Shown here in pieces: positions 1-8,937 of a DNA stretch of 64,000 bases (positions within the stretch are counted from its first letter, which is position 1; every line of letters starts with the position of its first letter). The stretch is taken from assembly GCA_002840125.1 (NCBI GenBank), contig PGZF01000004.1:248001-312000 (forward strand). Direction: 5' to 3'. The translations under genes and the position numbers were made by a program. The notes under the pieces are model-generated. The model had not been told where the DNA came from. It did no database searches and worked only from the letters and a program-made list of their open reading frames with translations. The DNA comes from Gammaproteobacteria bacterium HGW-Gammaproteobacteria-15 (GTDB taxonomy: Bacteria; Pseudomonadota; Gammaproteobacteria; Enterobacterales; Alteromonadaceae).

Positions 1-995
1 TTTATGTCGCATCAGACGAAGCAGCCTATGTCACCACCTTTGAAACCAACCCGGAGCAAAATACCGACTGGTTACGTTACACCTATACGTCACTGACGAC
101 ACCACAAAGTGTGTATCAGCTGAATATGAAAACCGGTGAAAAACAGCTGCTAAAAGAAACCGAAGTACTGGGCGGTTTTGATAAAAATCACTATGGCACT
201 GAGCGCGTATGGGCCACTGCCGCCGATGGCGTAAAAATACCGGTGTCTTTATTGTATAAAAAAGGCTTTAAAGCCGACGGTACTGCACCTTTGTATCAGT
301 ATGCTTATGGCTCTTATGGCAGCTCGTCTGATCCGTCATTCCGCTCTACCGTGTTCTCGTTGGTTGACCGCGGTTTTGTTTATGCTATTGCCCATATCCG
401 CGGCGGGCAGGAAATGGGCCGTCACTGGTATGAAGACGGCAAACTGCTGAAAAAAATTAATACTTTTACCGATTACATCGCGGTAACCGATTATCTGGTA
501 GCCAATAAATACGCCGCCAAAGACAAAGTGTTTGGCATGGGAGGCAGTGCCGGCGGCTTGCTGATGGGCGCAGTTGCCAATATGGCGCCGCAGAAATACC
601 GTGCACTGGTAGCGCATGTACCTTTTGTTGATGTGGTTACCACCATGCTGGATGAAAGCATTCCGCTAACCACCAACGAGTTTGACGAGTGGGGTAACCC
701 GAAGCAAAAAGCCTACTACGATTATATGCTGTCTTATTCGCCTTATGATCAGCTAAGCAAGCAGGCTTACCCGGCATTGCTGGTCACCACGGGTTTGCAT
801 GATTCCCAGGTGCAATATTTTGAACCCGCCAAATGGGTAGCCAAATTACGTACGCTTAAAACCGACAACCAGCCATTATTGTTTAAAACCAATATGGAGG
901 CCGGTCACGGTGGTAAATCAGGCCGCTTTTCACGCTTAGCTGAGTACGCACAGGAGTATGCGTTTATTCTTAACCTGCTGGGGCAAACTGAATAA
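1..995 (+). CDS. ptrB: Oligopeptidase B (S9A), C-terminal part
   Basis: The reading frame is open from base 3 and the start lies upstream of the window, so only about 330 C-terminal residues are seen. They cover the end of the beta-propeller and the whole alpha/beta-hydrolase catalytic domain. The nucleophile elbow GGSAGG lies near base 540, the Asp is in GLHDSQV and the His in EAGHGG, in the order usual for prolyl oligopeptidases. The LRYTYTSLTTP stretch is typical of PtrB, which cleaves short peptides after basic residues. A strong terminator follows directly. Confidence 0.93.
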   Translation, partial: YVASDEAAYVTTFETNPEQNTDWLRYTYTSLTTPQSVYQLNMKTGEKQLLKETEVLGGFDKNHYGTERVWATAADGVKIPVSLLYKKGFKADGTAPLYQYAYGSYGSSSDPSFRSTVFSLVDRGFVYAIAHIRGGQEMGRHWYEDGKLLKKINTFTDYIAVTDYLVANKYAAKDKVFGMGGSAGGLLMGAVANMAPQKYRALVAHVPFVDVVTTMLDESIPLTTNEFDEWGNPKQKAYYDYMLSYSPYDQLSKQAYPALLVTTGLHDSQVQYFEPAKWVAKLRTLKTDNQPLLFKTNMEAGHGGKSGRFSRLAEYAQEYAFILNLLGQTE

Positions 996-1014
996 GCTGC
1001 TGCAACACCATACT

Positions 1015-1042
1015 AAGCCGGGTTAAATAGCCCGGCTTTTTT
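1015..1042 (+). terminator. Rho-independent terminator of ptrB
   Basis: An 8-bp stem (AAGCCGGG with CCCGGCTT) encloses an 8-nt loop and runs into a T tract, 20 bases after the ptrB stop. Confidence 0.9.
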
Positions 1043-1095
1043 CTGCCCTAATGTTTATTGTTTTGCTGCTGTCGATAAGTTACGCAAATAAGATC

Positions 1096-1120
1096 AATTA
1101 TCATTTGCAAATGATTCTCA
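1096..1120. promoter_or_regulatory. Fur box 1, haem-uptake operon
   Basis: The reverse complement reads TGAGAATCATTTGCAAATGA followed by TAATT. It is a near-palindrome very close to known gammaproteobacterial Fur sites, and lies about 60 bp upstream of the first gene of the operon. Confidence 0.8.
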
Positions 1121-1147
1121 GTTAGATTAAAGTTCGGCTCGCAAGTT

Positions 1148-1166
1148 AATAAGAATTATTATCATT
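1148..1166. promoter_or_regulatory. Fur box 2, haem-uptake operon
   Basis: AATAAGAATTATTATCATT resembles the 19-bp Fur consensus on its reverse strand. It lies 12 bp before the start codon at 1178, so bound Fur would also cover the ribosome-binding region. Two boxes suggest tight iron repression. Confidence 0.65.
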
Positions 1167-1177
1167 AAGGAGCCGTT

Positions 1178-1987
1178 ATGTCGTTGCCATTTAGCCGGGC
1201 TATTTTTTCTGCCGCTGTACTGGCAGGCAGCTTTGCCACCCCTGTTGCCGTGCAGGCGCATGTGCCTTATTTACAGCCCGCCAGTTTTGAGCCAATCCGC
1301 GGCGGCTGGGTAAGCCTGGATGCCGCCTTTGCCGACCGCTTTTTTATTCCTGAAGTGGCCTTTGATAACAGCCAGTTTAGTGTGCTGACACCGGCTGGTA
1401 CTGCGGTTAAACCAACATTAGTGCAATACAGCCATACCCGCACTACGGCAGAGCACCAGTTAACCGACGATGGCACTTACCGCTTTAGCACCGGCCTGCG
1501 CTACGGCGCGGTATTTCATACCTATGAGCAAGATGGCGAGCGTAAAAACAGCCGCGATGAAAACTTCAAATTACCGGCCGGTGCCAAATCTATTGCGCAT
1601 TTCCAGGCGGTAACCCGGGCTGAAACCTATGTCAGCAAAGGTGCACCAGACCACAACGCCTTAAAACCCGGTGGTGAGGCACTGGAACTGGAGTTTCTCA
1701 GCCACCCGAATGACCTCTATACCGACAGCACCTTACGGGCCCGTGTGCTGTTTAACGGCAAGCCGCTGGCACAACAGGCGGTAAATGCGTATTTCGTGGA
1801 AGCCGGTGCTAACGACGAAAAAGTGACGCAGCAACTGACGACTGATGCCGCCGGTATTATCAGCTTTAAACCCGAAAAAGCCGGTACTTACTTGTTGCTA
1901 AGCCGCTATCGCGCTGATGCGCCGGCCAGCGCCAAAGTGCCGCAATACAGTTACAGCTACAGCGTTGTGCTGGAAGTTACCCAATAG
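1178..1987 (+). CDS. DUF4198 periplasmic protein
   Basis: This 269-residue exported protein has a cleavable signal peptide ending near VQAHVPY; a histidine right at the mature N terminus is common in this family. The body matches DUF4198: beta-rich, with a C-terminal Ig-like part where AGTYLLLSRYRA lies. Members often sit beside metal or haem TonB receptors and are thought to help metal handling in the periplasm. It is first in a Fur-boxed operon, preceded by AAGGAG. The function is inferred from family and context only. Confidence 0.75.
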   Translation: MSLPFSRAIFSAAVLAGSFATPVAVQAHVPYLQPASFEPIRGGWVSLDAAFADRFFIPEVAFDNSQFSVLTPAGTAVKPTLVQYSHTRTTAEHQLTDDGTYRFSTGLRYGAVFHTYEQDGERKNSRDENFKLPAGAKSIAHFQAVTRAETYVSKGAPDHNALKPGGEALELEFLSHPNDLYTDSTLRARVLFNGKPLAQQAVNAYFVEAGANDEKVTQQLTTDAAGIISFKPEKAGTYLLLSRYRADAPASAKVPQYSYSYSVVLEVTQ

Positions 1988-2017
1988 CGCCCACCCTTTA
2001 GCGCAGGAGTTTTACTC

Positions 2018-2632
2018 ATGAACAAACAACATTTATATACCACCTTATTTCTGGCGCTAAGCAGTGCCTATCTGAGTGCCTGCAGTAGTACTGCTGCCTC
2101 TGACATGCCACGTTTAAGCGAGGCGCAGCAAAAGCAACTGGCAAGCGAGCGTGCCGGCCACTTGCGCCAGACTCATGTGCGCTTTAATGCGCTGGATAAA
2201 GACGAAGACGGTTATATCAGCCGCGCTGAATTTAACCGCTCTGGCGATTTAGCTTTTGAACGGATGGATACCAATAAAGACGGCGTGTTATCTGCTGCCG
2301 ATCCTAAACCGGAACCGCGTGGTGAAGACACCCGATCAGAGCAAACACGCACAGAGCAAACCCGTCAGCAGCAGGCACAGCGCACTGAACAGCCAAGACG
2401 TGAACGCTTGTTAAAAATGCCAACCACCCATTCGGTTGACGGCATGCTGGCGATGTACGACAGCAATAAAGATGGCGTAATCAGCCGCGAAGAATATGCC
2501 AAAGGCCGTGCAGCACAGTTTGCGGCTACCGATGCCAATGGCGATGGCCAGCTGAGCTACGACGAATACGTTGCAGAATTTGCCGGCCGGCTCGACCAGC
2601 AAATAAGCCAGACCGGCAAAAAAGCCGACTAA
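2018..2632 (+). CDS. EF-hand calcium-binding lipoprotein
   Basis: This 204-residue protein begins with a lipoprotein signal (lipobox LSAC, Cys22). It carries four EF-hand loops: DKDEDGYISRAE, DTNKDGVLSAAD, DSNKDGVISREE and DANGDGQLSYDE. Each has the acidic 1, 3, 5 and 12 pattern for Ca2+. A linker rich in Gln, Glu, Arg and Thr separates the two pairs. It lies 30 bp after the DUF4198 gene and 23 bp before the receptor, so it is co-transcribed. A Ca2+-responsive accessory role in receptor function is my inference. Confidence 0.85.
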   Translation: MNKQHLYTTLFLALSSAYLSACSSTAASDMPRLSEAQQKQLASERAGHLRQTHVRFNALDKDEDGYISRAEFNRSGDLAFERMDTNKDGVLSAADPKPEPRGEDTRSEQTRTEQTRQQQAQRTEQPRRERLLKMPTTHSVDGMLAMYDSNKDGVISREEYAKGRAAQFAATDANGDGQLSYDEYVAEFAGRLDQQISQTGKKAD

Positions 2633-2655
2633 GCCGCACTCAGGAGAACAGTAAC

Positions 2656-4971
2656 ATGGCTATGCAGTACACTTTATTGGCACTGGCGGTAACGGGTGCC
2701 TTTGCCACCCAGGCCCTGGCGGATAATGCCGCGCCAGAGCTGGATACCGTATCGGTAACCGCGCAGGCCCCGGCACAAACTCAGGCTAACAGCAAACAAA
2801 CTGAGCAACTCAGCGCACAGCAGCTGCAACAGCAGCAAGCGCAAAATATTGCTGATGCAGTGCGCTTTGTACCTGGCGTCACCACTACCGATATGGGCCG
2901 CTTTGGCAGCAATGGTTTTAATATCCGTGGTTTAGATGGTGATAGGGTGGCCATTACCGTCGATGGTTTGTCGCTGGGTGAAACGCTGGACCCGCCCACT
3001 TTTGTTGCTTATGAGTTTTTCCGCTCCGCCAGAGGCGGAGTTGATATCGAGGCACTAAAGCAAATTGAAATTGTAAAAGGTGCTGATGCTATCGCCGCCG
3101 GCAGCGGTGCTTTAGGCGGTGCTGTGTTATTTGTGACCAAAGATCCGGCCGACTATTTAACTGCAGAAGGTGATGACAGCCATATTGGTTTGTCTGCCGG
3201 TTTTAGCGGTGCAAATGATGAAACCTCGTTCAGTGGCACTGTGGCTAACCGCAGCGGCAAGCTGGAATCTTTACTGGTGTATACCCGCCGTGATGGCAGT
3301 GAAACTGAAACGGCCCATTCTGGCGAAAATATCAGCGGTGCCGGGCGTACTATTGCCGATCCGCTGGATTATAGCAGTAATAATATTCTGGCCAAGTTGC
3401 AATATCAGCTAACTGATAGCCAGCGTCTGGGCTGGACCGGCGAATACTTTAAACAAAAAAGTGAACTGGACAACCAATCCCGGCTCGACAGCACTTATTT
3501 ATCCCGCTTTGGTGATGATGAAATTGAACGCAAACGCTTTGGTCTGCAATACGAGTGGCTTGCCGCTCAGGCCTTTGCTGACAGCGTAAATGCAACGGTA
3601 GATTACCAGTCAAATTACACTAAAGGTTTAACCACCATGCTAACTACCGGTTGCAGCGGTGCAGTAAATGGTGGCGTGTCACCTTGCCTGCGCAGTGAAG
3701 ACCGTGATTTTAAGCAGCAACAACTGAAACTGGCTGTGGCGCTGGATAAAGAACTGTTCGGTAACACCATACACCAGCAGTGGTTGTATGGCGGTTCGGC
3801 TGAACGGCGCAGTGTAGAATATTCTGCTGTTGACCGCCGTTATATTGGCCAGACAGATGAGCTGGCAAGCCCTCCGGTAATTGATCCGGATCAGGTGCCA
3901 AAAACCGACGTTACCGCACTTAGCCTGTATGCCCGCGATGTGATCAAGTTTGACCCGCGCTGGACACTGCGCCTTGGCGGCCGCTTTGACTCGTTAAAAT
4001 ACAGCCCCGAGTTAAACGAGCAATTTAGTGATGACAGCCAAACCGTAGCCGACGTCGATTTCACCGCTTTTACCTGGCAAACTAACCTGACCTACCAGAT
4101 AGCTAAAGCGCATCAGGTATGGGCGCAGGCCGGGCGTGGTTTTAGGGCGCCAACTGTAGCAGAAATGTATTCACCCACCTCGCTGATCAGCCGCACCGAA
4201 CAGGCTACCGGTATTGTCGTGGATGATTTATGGAGCAGCATCGCTAACCCGGATTTAAAAGCCGAGCGCAGCCTGAACCTGGAAGTAGGTTACCGCTATC
4301 AAACCGACAACCTGCTGCTGGGCGTATCGCTGTTTAAAGATCAGTACAGCGACATGATTGATACTGTTACCCGGATACAAAACCCTGATGTGGTATATGA
4401 AACCTGTACCCGTGGCGTTTGTACTGTGGCGCAGGGTAACCAGTACAACACCATTGATAATATTGGTGAAACTGACGTAAAAGGCGTAGAGCTGGAAGCC
4501 GCCTGGCGCATTAGCCGCGCCTTTAGCTCGCGTTTGGCTTATTCATATAACGAGGGTGAGAAAGAAAACGGCGACCCGCTGCGCAGCATTAACCCGGCTT
4601 CGGCAGTGCTGGGCTTTCGCTACGACGGTGCTAACTGGAACATTACCGCGAATGTCACTCACAGCGCGGCTAAAAAAGCCAAAGACGCCTACGACTCAAC
4701 AGCAAGTGATTTTGAAGCAAAGCCTTATCTGACCGACAGCTACACCGTGGTTGACCTGATGGGCACACTGGACCTGTCGGAAAACTGGCAGTTAAGAGCC
4801 GGTATTTATAACCTGTTCGACGAAGAGTACTACCAATGGCAGCGGGTGCGTTTTGTTACCAACTGGGTAGGCAGTGGCGCGCGTGGTGGTGTACTGGCCG
4901 ACGGTACCGGCCTGCAGCGTTACAGCGAACCCGGCCGTTACGCCAAACTGGCCATTAGTTATAGCTTTTGA
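2656..4971 (+). CDS. TonB-dependent receptor, haemoglobin/transferrin family
   Basis: This 771-residue outer-membrane receptor has a signal peptide ending at QALA and a TonB box-like DTVSVTA. The plug domain contains GFNIRGLDGDRVAITVDG and VDIEALKQIEIVKG, typical of the haemoglobin/transferrin/lactoferrin receptor family. A 22-strand barrel ends in the aromatic YSF. AGGAG precedes the start. The gene is followed by its own TonB-ExbB-ExbD genes, a layout common for haem receptors. The ligand (haem, haemoprotein or another iron source) cannot be read from the sequence. Confidence 0.88.
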   Translation: MAMQYTLLALAVTGAFATQALADNAAPELDTVSVTAQAPAQTQANSKQTEQLSAQQLQQQQAQNIADAVRFVPGVTTTDMGRFGSNGFNIRGLDGDRVAITVDGLSLGETLDPPTFVAYEFFRSARGGVDIEALKQIEIVKGADAIAAGSGALGGAVLFVTKDPADYLTAEGDDSHIGLSAGFSGANDETSFSGTVANRSGKLESLLVYTRRDGSETETAHSGENISGAGRTIADPLDYSSNNILAKLQYQLTDSQRLGWTGEYFKQKSELDNQSRLDSTYLSRFGDDEIERKRFGLQYEWLAAQAFADSVNATVDYQSNYTKGLTTMLTTGCSGAVNGGVSPCLRSEDRDFKQQQLKLAVALDKELFGNTIHQQWLYGGSAERRSVEYSAVDRRYIGQTDELASPPVIDPDQVPKTDVTALSLYARDVIKFDPRWTLRLGGRFDSLKYSPELNEQFSDDSQTVADVDFTAFTWQTNLTYQIAKAHQVWAQAGRGFRAPTVAEMYSPTSLISRTEQATGIVVDDLWSSIANPDLKAERSLNLEVGYRYQTDNLLLGVSLFKDQYSDMIDTVTRIQNPDVVYETCTRGVCTVAQGNQYNTIDNIGETDVKGVELEAAWRISRAFSSRLAYSYNEGEKENGDPLRSINPASAVLGFRYDGANWNITANVTHSAAKKAKDAYDSTASDFEAKPYLTDSYTVVDLMGTLDLSENWQLRAGIYNLFDEEYYQWQRVRFVTNWVGSGARGGVLADGTGLQRYSEPGRYAKLAISYSF

Positions 4972-5717
4972 TGTTTTCTCCCGCCGCTATGCAACCGCTG
5001 GCGCAAAGCCTTCCCCCTGCTGTTAAAGCAGGGGGCTTTTTATTTACGCTGGTTGCAGTACTTAGTATGCATTTATTGCCGCTGGCCTGGTATCTGAGCG
5101 CAGATCAAAGCGCGGCGGTAACAGTACAACCGCCAGTATTAACCGGGGTGTTGGTATCACAACCGGCCTCGCAACAAGCAGCTGCGCCACCACCTGTAGC
5201 CACAGCCGAAGCGCAACCAGAAGTAAAACAAGAAATTAAGCCTGCAGTTAAACCGGCAGCTAAGCGTGAGCTTAAGCAAACCCAGGCAGAAAACCAGCCT
5301 GCCCGGCCGTTAGCACAAGCACCTTTAACAAAAGCAACAGCGCAGCCCAACACAACTGCTCAGCCGGCACCTGAGCAAAGTAAGCCGGCAGTAAAACCCA
5401 GCCACGCTGCCATAGCCGTGCCGGTTTCGGCGCCGGTGTTAAATGCTACAGCGCACTATAACGCGCCGCCGGTATACCCGCAGTTATCGCGCAAATTACG
5501 CGAGCAGGGCACGGTAGTGCTGGAACTTACCGTGCTGGTTAATGGCACCGTAGCCGATGTTATCGTGCTGCAAAGTAGTGGCTATTCAAGATTAGATCAG
5601 GCTGCGCTCACTGCCGTGCAGCACTGGCGTTATCAGGCGGCACGGCGTGGCGACACAACAATAGATTACCGCTACCGCCAACGGGTAGCATTTTCCTTAA
5701 CCGAAGGAGTTAACTAA
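4971..5717 (+). CDS. tonB: Energy transducer TonB
   Basis: The start ATG overlaps the receptor stop by one base (TGATG); a TTG one codon earlier is less likely. The 248-residue protein has one N-terminal membrane anchor, a long periplasmic Pro/Ala/Lys/Gln linker, and a C-terminal TonB domain with the YPQLSRKLREQGTVVLELTV motif. It transmits ExbBD proton-motive energy to the outer-membrane receptor encoded just upstream. Confidence 0.92.
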   Translation: MFSPAAMQPLAQSLPPAVKAGGFLFTLVAVLSMHLLPLAWYLSADQSAAVTVQPPVLTGVLVSQPASQQAAAPPPVATAEAQPEVKQEIKPAVKPAAKRELKQTQAENQPARPLAQAPLTKATAQPNTTAQPAPEQSKPAVKPSHAAIAVPVSAPVLNATAHYNAPPVYPQLSRKLREQGTVVLELTVLVNGTVADVIVLQSSGYSRLDQAALTAVQHWRYQAARRGDTTIDYRYRQRVAFSLTEGVN

Positions 5718-6457
5718 TGACGCAACTAACAGACAACCCTTATGGCCTGGCCGCGCTTTGGGCGCAGGGCGACTGGGTAATAAAAGGCGTGGCGCTGTTG
5801 CTGCTGTTAATGTCGGTTGCCAGCTGGAGTGTGATCATCTGGCGCAGCCTGATGCTGTGGCGCCTGCGCCCGGCCAATAAAGCCTCGCGGGATTTCTGGC
5901 ACGCGCAAAGCTTTGCCCAGGGTTTGCAGCTACTGCAACCGCACAACAGTGCCAGCCCATACCGTATGCTGGCCGAAGAAGGCCAGGCGGCGGTTGATCA
6001 TCACAGCCTGCACAAAGCCGATTTACACGGCCAGCTAAGTTTAAACGACTGGCTAAACGCCTGTTTGCGTAACGCCATTGACGACAACGTACAACAACTG
6101 CAGCGCGGCCTGCCGGTGCTGGCGTCAGTAGGGTCTACCGCACCTTTTATCGGCCTGTTTGGCACGGTGTGGGGGATTTATCATGCGCTGGTTAGCATAG
6201 GGGTATCCGGCCAGGCCGGTATTGATAAAGTCGCCGGCCCGGTAGGTGAGGCATTAATTATGACCGCCGTTGGTTTGGCGGTGGCCATACCGGCAGTGCT
6301 GGGCTACAACGCTCTGCAACGGGCCAATAAAGGTGTTATTACCCGTCTTAACCGCTTTGCCCATCAACTACATGCGTATTTTCTCACCGGTGCTGCGCCT
6401 AAAGCCAGTGTCAGTGTGTTAAACACTAAGCAGGCCAGTAACGAGGAGAGTGCTTAA
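5717..6457 (+). CDS. exbB: ExbB proton-channel subunit (MotA/TolQ/ExbB)
   Basis: This 246-residue protein has three membrane segments and a large cytoplasmic loop, and the conserved GSTAPFIGLFGTVWGIYHAL and VGEALIMTAVGLAVAIPAV helices of the family. Its start overlaps the tonB stop (TAATG) and a GGAG lies at good distance. It forms the inner-membrane motor with ExbD and energises TonB. Confidence 0.94.
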   Translation: MTQLTDNPYGLAALWAQGDWVIKGVALLLLLMSVASWSVIIWRSLMLWRLRPANKASRDFWHAQSFAQGLQLLQPHNSASPYRMLAEEGQAAVDHHSLHKADLHGQLSLNDWLNACLRNAIDDNVQQLQRGLPVLASVGSTAPFIGLFGTVWGIYHALVSIGVSGQAGIDKVAGPVGEALIMTAVGLAVAIPAVLGYNALQRANKGVITRLNRFAHQLHAYFLTGAAPKASVSVLNTKQASNEESA

Positions 6458-6868
6458 ATGGCCTTCGCCACAGACTCGCAAAATGATGAAATTATCAGCG
6501 AAATTAATATGACACCGCTGGTTGATGTGATGCTGGTGCTGCTGATTATTTTTATGATCACCATGCCGGTATTAACCCAGACAGTGCTGGTGGAGTTGCC
6601 TCAGGCCAGTGCAGAGCCCGCAACAACAACCCCCGACAGCATTGCCATCAGCATACTGCGCGATGGCAGCGTACAGTGGAATAGCGAAGCGGTAACGGCC
6701 GGGCAACTGCAACACAAGCTGGCACACATAGCGCAGTTACCTGAGCAACCACCACTGCAGCTAATGGCCGATAAAGCGGTTGAATACCAGCATGTGCTTA
6801 ACGTAATGGCACTGGCGCAGCAACTGGGCATTACGCAATTAGGTTTTGTTACCGAGCCGGTTGAATAA
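6458..6868 (+). CDS. exbD: ExbD
   Basis: This 136-residue protein has one N-terminal membrane helix carrying the essential aspartate (MTPLVDVMLVLLIIFMI), then a periplasmic domain. Its start directly abuts the exbB stop, and GAGGAG precedes it. It is the last gene of the Fur-regulated operon starting at 1178. No clear intrinsic terminator is visible in the next 200 bases. Confidence 0.94.
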   Translation: MAFATDSQNDEIISEINMTPLVDVMLVLLIIFMITMPVLTQTVLVELPQASAEPATTTPDSIAISILRDGSVQWNSEAVTAGQLQHKLAHIAQLPEQPPLQLMADKAVEYQHVLNVMALAQQLGITQLGFVTEPVE

Positions 6869-7073
6869 CGCCAATGCAGAGCTGTTCACACGGCTGGCGG
6901 CTGACAAAAGGTAAATACAATATGGCTAACGGCAGTGTTTTTCTTCCGGGCTAACGCCAGTATTGGTCAGTTGTTGTAAATGGTTATAAAGCTGGGTAAG
7001 GTAAAATATCACTATTACAACGACGGCAAACCCGTTTTTAAGGCATTAAGCGGGTAAGAATCATGGTTACAGT

Positions 7074-7484
7074 ATGCATAAAAACTTGCTCGATATTATA
7101 AATCGCCGTCAGTTGGTATCCGTAATGAATAAAACCAAATGGCGTGAACTATGCCAGGAATTTGGCGAGCGCCACTCACTAAACATTAGTGTTTGTTATA
7201 AATTGATTACCTCAGATCAGGTTCTGGGGTTCAGTCCTGTTTGGTGGGACGAGCTATTTGCCGAGAGTTCAGCGATAGAGTGGCTAGATTTTGACCCTGT
7301 GGTAAAAGAACACAGAGGCCGCCTTATAGCGGATAAAGAAACTGATGTTTCTGATGAGATATTAGCTGTATTTAAGAAATACGGAATTAAATACACTGTA
7401 CAAGATTCTTATTTTCGGGTCTGGGGTTACCTGAAGCCCGGAGTTGATCCTAAATTCTCAGGCGCTATTACCACACCGATTTAA
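7074..7484 (+). CDS. DUF6678-like protein
   Basis: This 136-residue soluble protein carries NKTKW near its start, an IEWLDFDP strand in the middle and YFRVWGYLKPG near the end. This pattern resembles DUF6678, a small family of unknown function often found as a single gene. Met18 at 7125, just before NKTKW, could be the true start; neither start has a strong ribosome-binding site. The family call is from memory of the pattern only. Confidence 0.5.
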   Translation: MHKNLLDIINRRQLVSVMNKTKWRELCQEFGERHSLNISVCYKLITSDQVLGFSPVWWDELFAESSAIEWLDFDPVVKEHRGRLIADKETDVSDEILAVFKKYGIKYTVQDSYFRVWGYLKPGVDPKFSGAITTPI

Positions 7485-7618
7485 CATGCTTAGCGCTATG
7501 TATTTTGCTGTCTGCCGGGGCTTTGTTAAATTCGTACGGTAGTCTGGTCGATGCAACTGCGACGACATTATCTACCGGTATAGATGGTACCTAAAAATAG
7601 TTTTAAGGGTATTTGCAA

Positions 7619-7918
7619 ATGAATGGTGCCTCTCGCTTTGTTACTGGTTTGCGCCGTTTTCTGGCGGATCTGTCGTTTGAGATTTTTCTGTATGTGGGCT
7701 TAATCTCGGCTGCCGTGGTGTGGTGGCAAACAGGTTCGGTGTATGCTGCTATTGCTGGTTTTATCGTAGTAACTGCAATACTCGGAGCAGTTGCATATCA
7801 ACTGATTGATGTGAAACAAGCGGAGGGGAAAAAACGTTCCTGGCTACCGCTATTCGGGTTTATCGGCGTGCTTGCCGTCGGTACATTGCTGGCTTACTTG
7901 TGGCAGTATTTCGCCTGA
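7619..7918 (+). CDS. Small membrane protein, three helices
   Basis: This 99-residue protein has three predicted membrane helices and a short charged loop (KQAEGKKRS) between helices 2 and 3. ATG 7619 is preferred over TTG two codons upstream because AAGGG sits about 9 bases before it. I do not recognise the family. Confidence 0.55.
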   Translation: MNGASRFVTGLRRFLADLSFEIFLYVGLISAAVVWWQTGSVYAAIAGFIVVTAILGAVAYQLIDVKQAEGKKRSWLPLFGFIGVLAVGTLLAYLWQYFA

Positions 7919-8024
7919 AGCTTATTGCATTATTAACACACCTACTAAGACTTTAGTCCCGATGTAAACCCTGGCATATTAATGCTAGCCTGCTGGAAAC
8001 TATGCTGTTTTATAAGGCCTTGCA

Positions 8025-8879
8025 ATGCCCTATACCCGTGTTGTGCTGTTAACCCTGCTGGCGCTTGTCGCCTTTGCCGGTAATTCGCTGCTATGCCGTG
8101 CTGCGCTGGCGCATACCCAGATAGATGCCGCCAGCTTTACCAGTATCCGGTTGGTATCCGGTGCTGTGATGTTATGGGCGTTGGTAGCATTGCGCCGGGG
8201 GGAATACAGCGGCCGGGGTAACTGGCTATCAGCGCTGGCGCTGTTTGTTTATGCTGCCGGGTTTTCGTTTGCTTATATCCAGCTGAACACCGGTATTGGC
8301 GCGCTAATACTATTCGGCGCCGTGCAAACCAGCATGATAGCCTATGGCCTGTGGCGTGGTGAACGCTTTAGTTTGTTGCAGTGGCTGGGGTTATTGTTGG
8401 CTTGCTCGGGGCTGATTGGGCTGTTGCTGCCTGGGCTGTCGGCACCGCCTCTGACCGGCGCTATGCTGATGATTGCCGCTGGTATTGCCTGGGGCGTGTA
8501 CTCGCTGCGCGGTAAAGGCGCTGGCGATCCGCTTTCGGTAACCAGCGGTAACTTTATCCGGGCAGTACCAATGGCGCTGCTGCTAAGCGTACTGTTACTA
8601 AAGCAGGCATCGTTAGACAACGCCGGGGTAGGGTATGCGCTGTTATCGGGTGTTTTAACCTCTGGTATCGGTTATGCCATCTGGTATACCGCCTTACCGT
8701 TACTAAAAGCGACAACGGCAGCCACGGTGCAGTTAAGTGTGCCGCTGCTGGCGGCACTGGGTGGTGTATTACTATTGCAGGAACCGCTAACGCTGCGCTT
8801 ACTGCTGGCATCACTGGCGATTTTGGGCGGCATCGGCCTGGTGGTGTTAGCTGCAAACCGTACACAGCTATCACGTTAG
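8025..8879 (+). CDS. EamA-family (DMT) transporter
   Basis: This 284-residue protein consists almost entirely of about ten membrane helices arranged as two EamA repeats, the usual length for the drug/metabolite transporter superfamily. LLALVAFAGNSLLCRAAL and GVLTSGIGYAIWYTALPLL are typical helices of the two halves. It probably exports or imports a small metabolite. AAGG precedes the start. It is a single gene, convergent with the S10 peptidase. Confidence 0.85.
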   Translation: MPYTRVVLLTLLALVAFAGNSLLCRAALAHTQIDAASFTSIRLVSGAVMLWALVALRRGEYSGRGNWLSALALFVYAAGFSFAYIQLNTGIGALILFGAVQTSMIAYGLWRGERFSLLQWLGLLLACSGLIGLLLPGLSAPPLTGAMLMIAAGIAWGVYSLRGKGAGDPLSVTSGNFIRAVPMALLLSVLLLKQASLDNAGVGYALLSGVLTSGIGYAIWYTALPLLKATTAATVQLSVPLLAALGGVLLLQEPLTLRLLLASLAILGGIGLVVLAANRTQLSR

Positions 8880-8937
8880 CTTTAAAGCAAAACCCCCACC
8901 GAAGCAGGGATTTATCTGATAGCGTTTTGCAGCCGTA

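Noticed and set aside
8886..8928. GCAAAAC...GTTTTGC as a terminator between the EamA and S10 genes
   Set aside because: Arms are only 7 bp with a loop of about 30 bases and no T tract.
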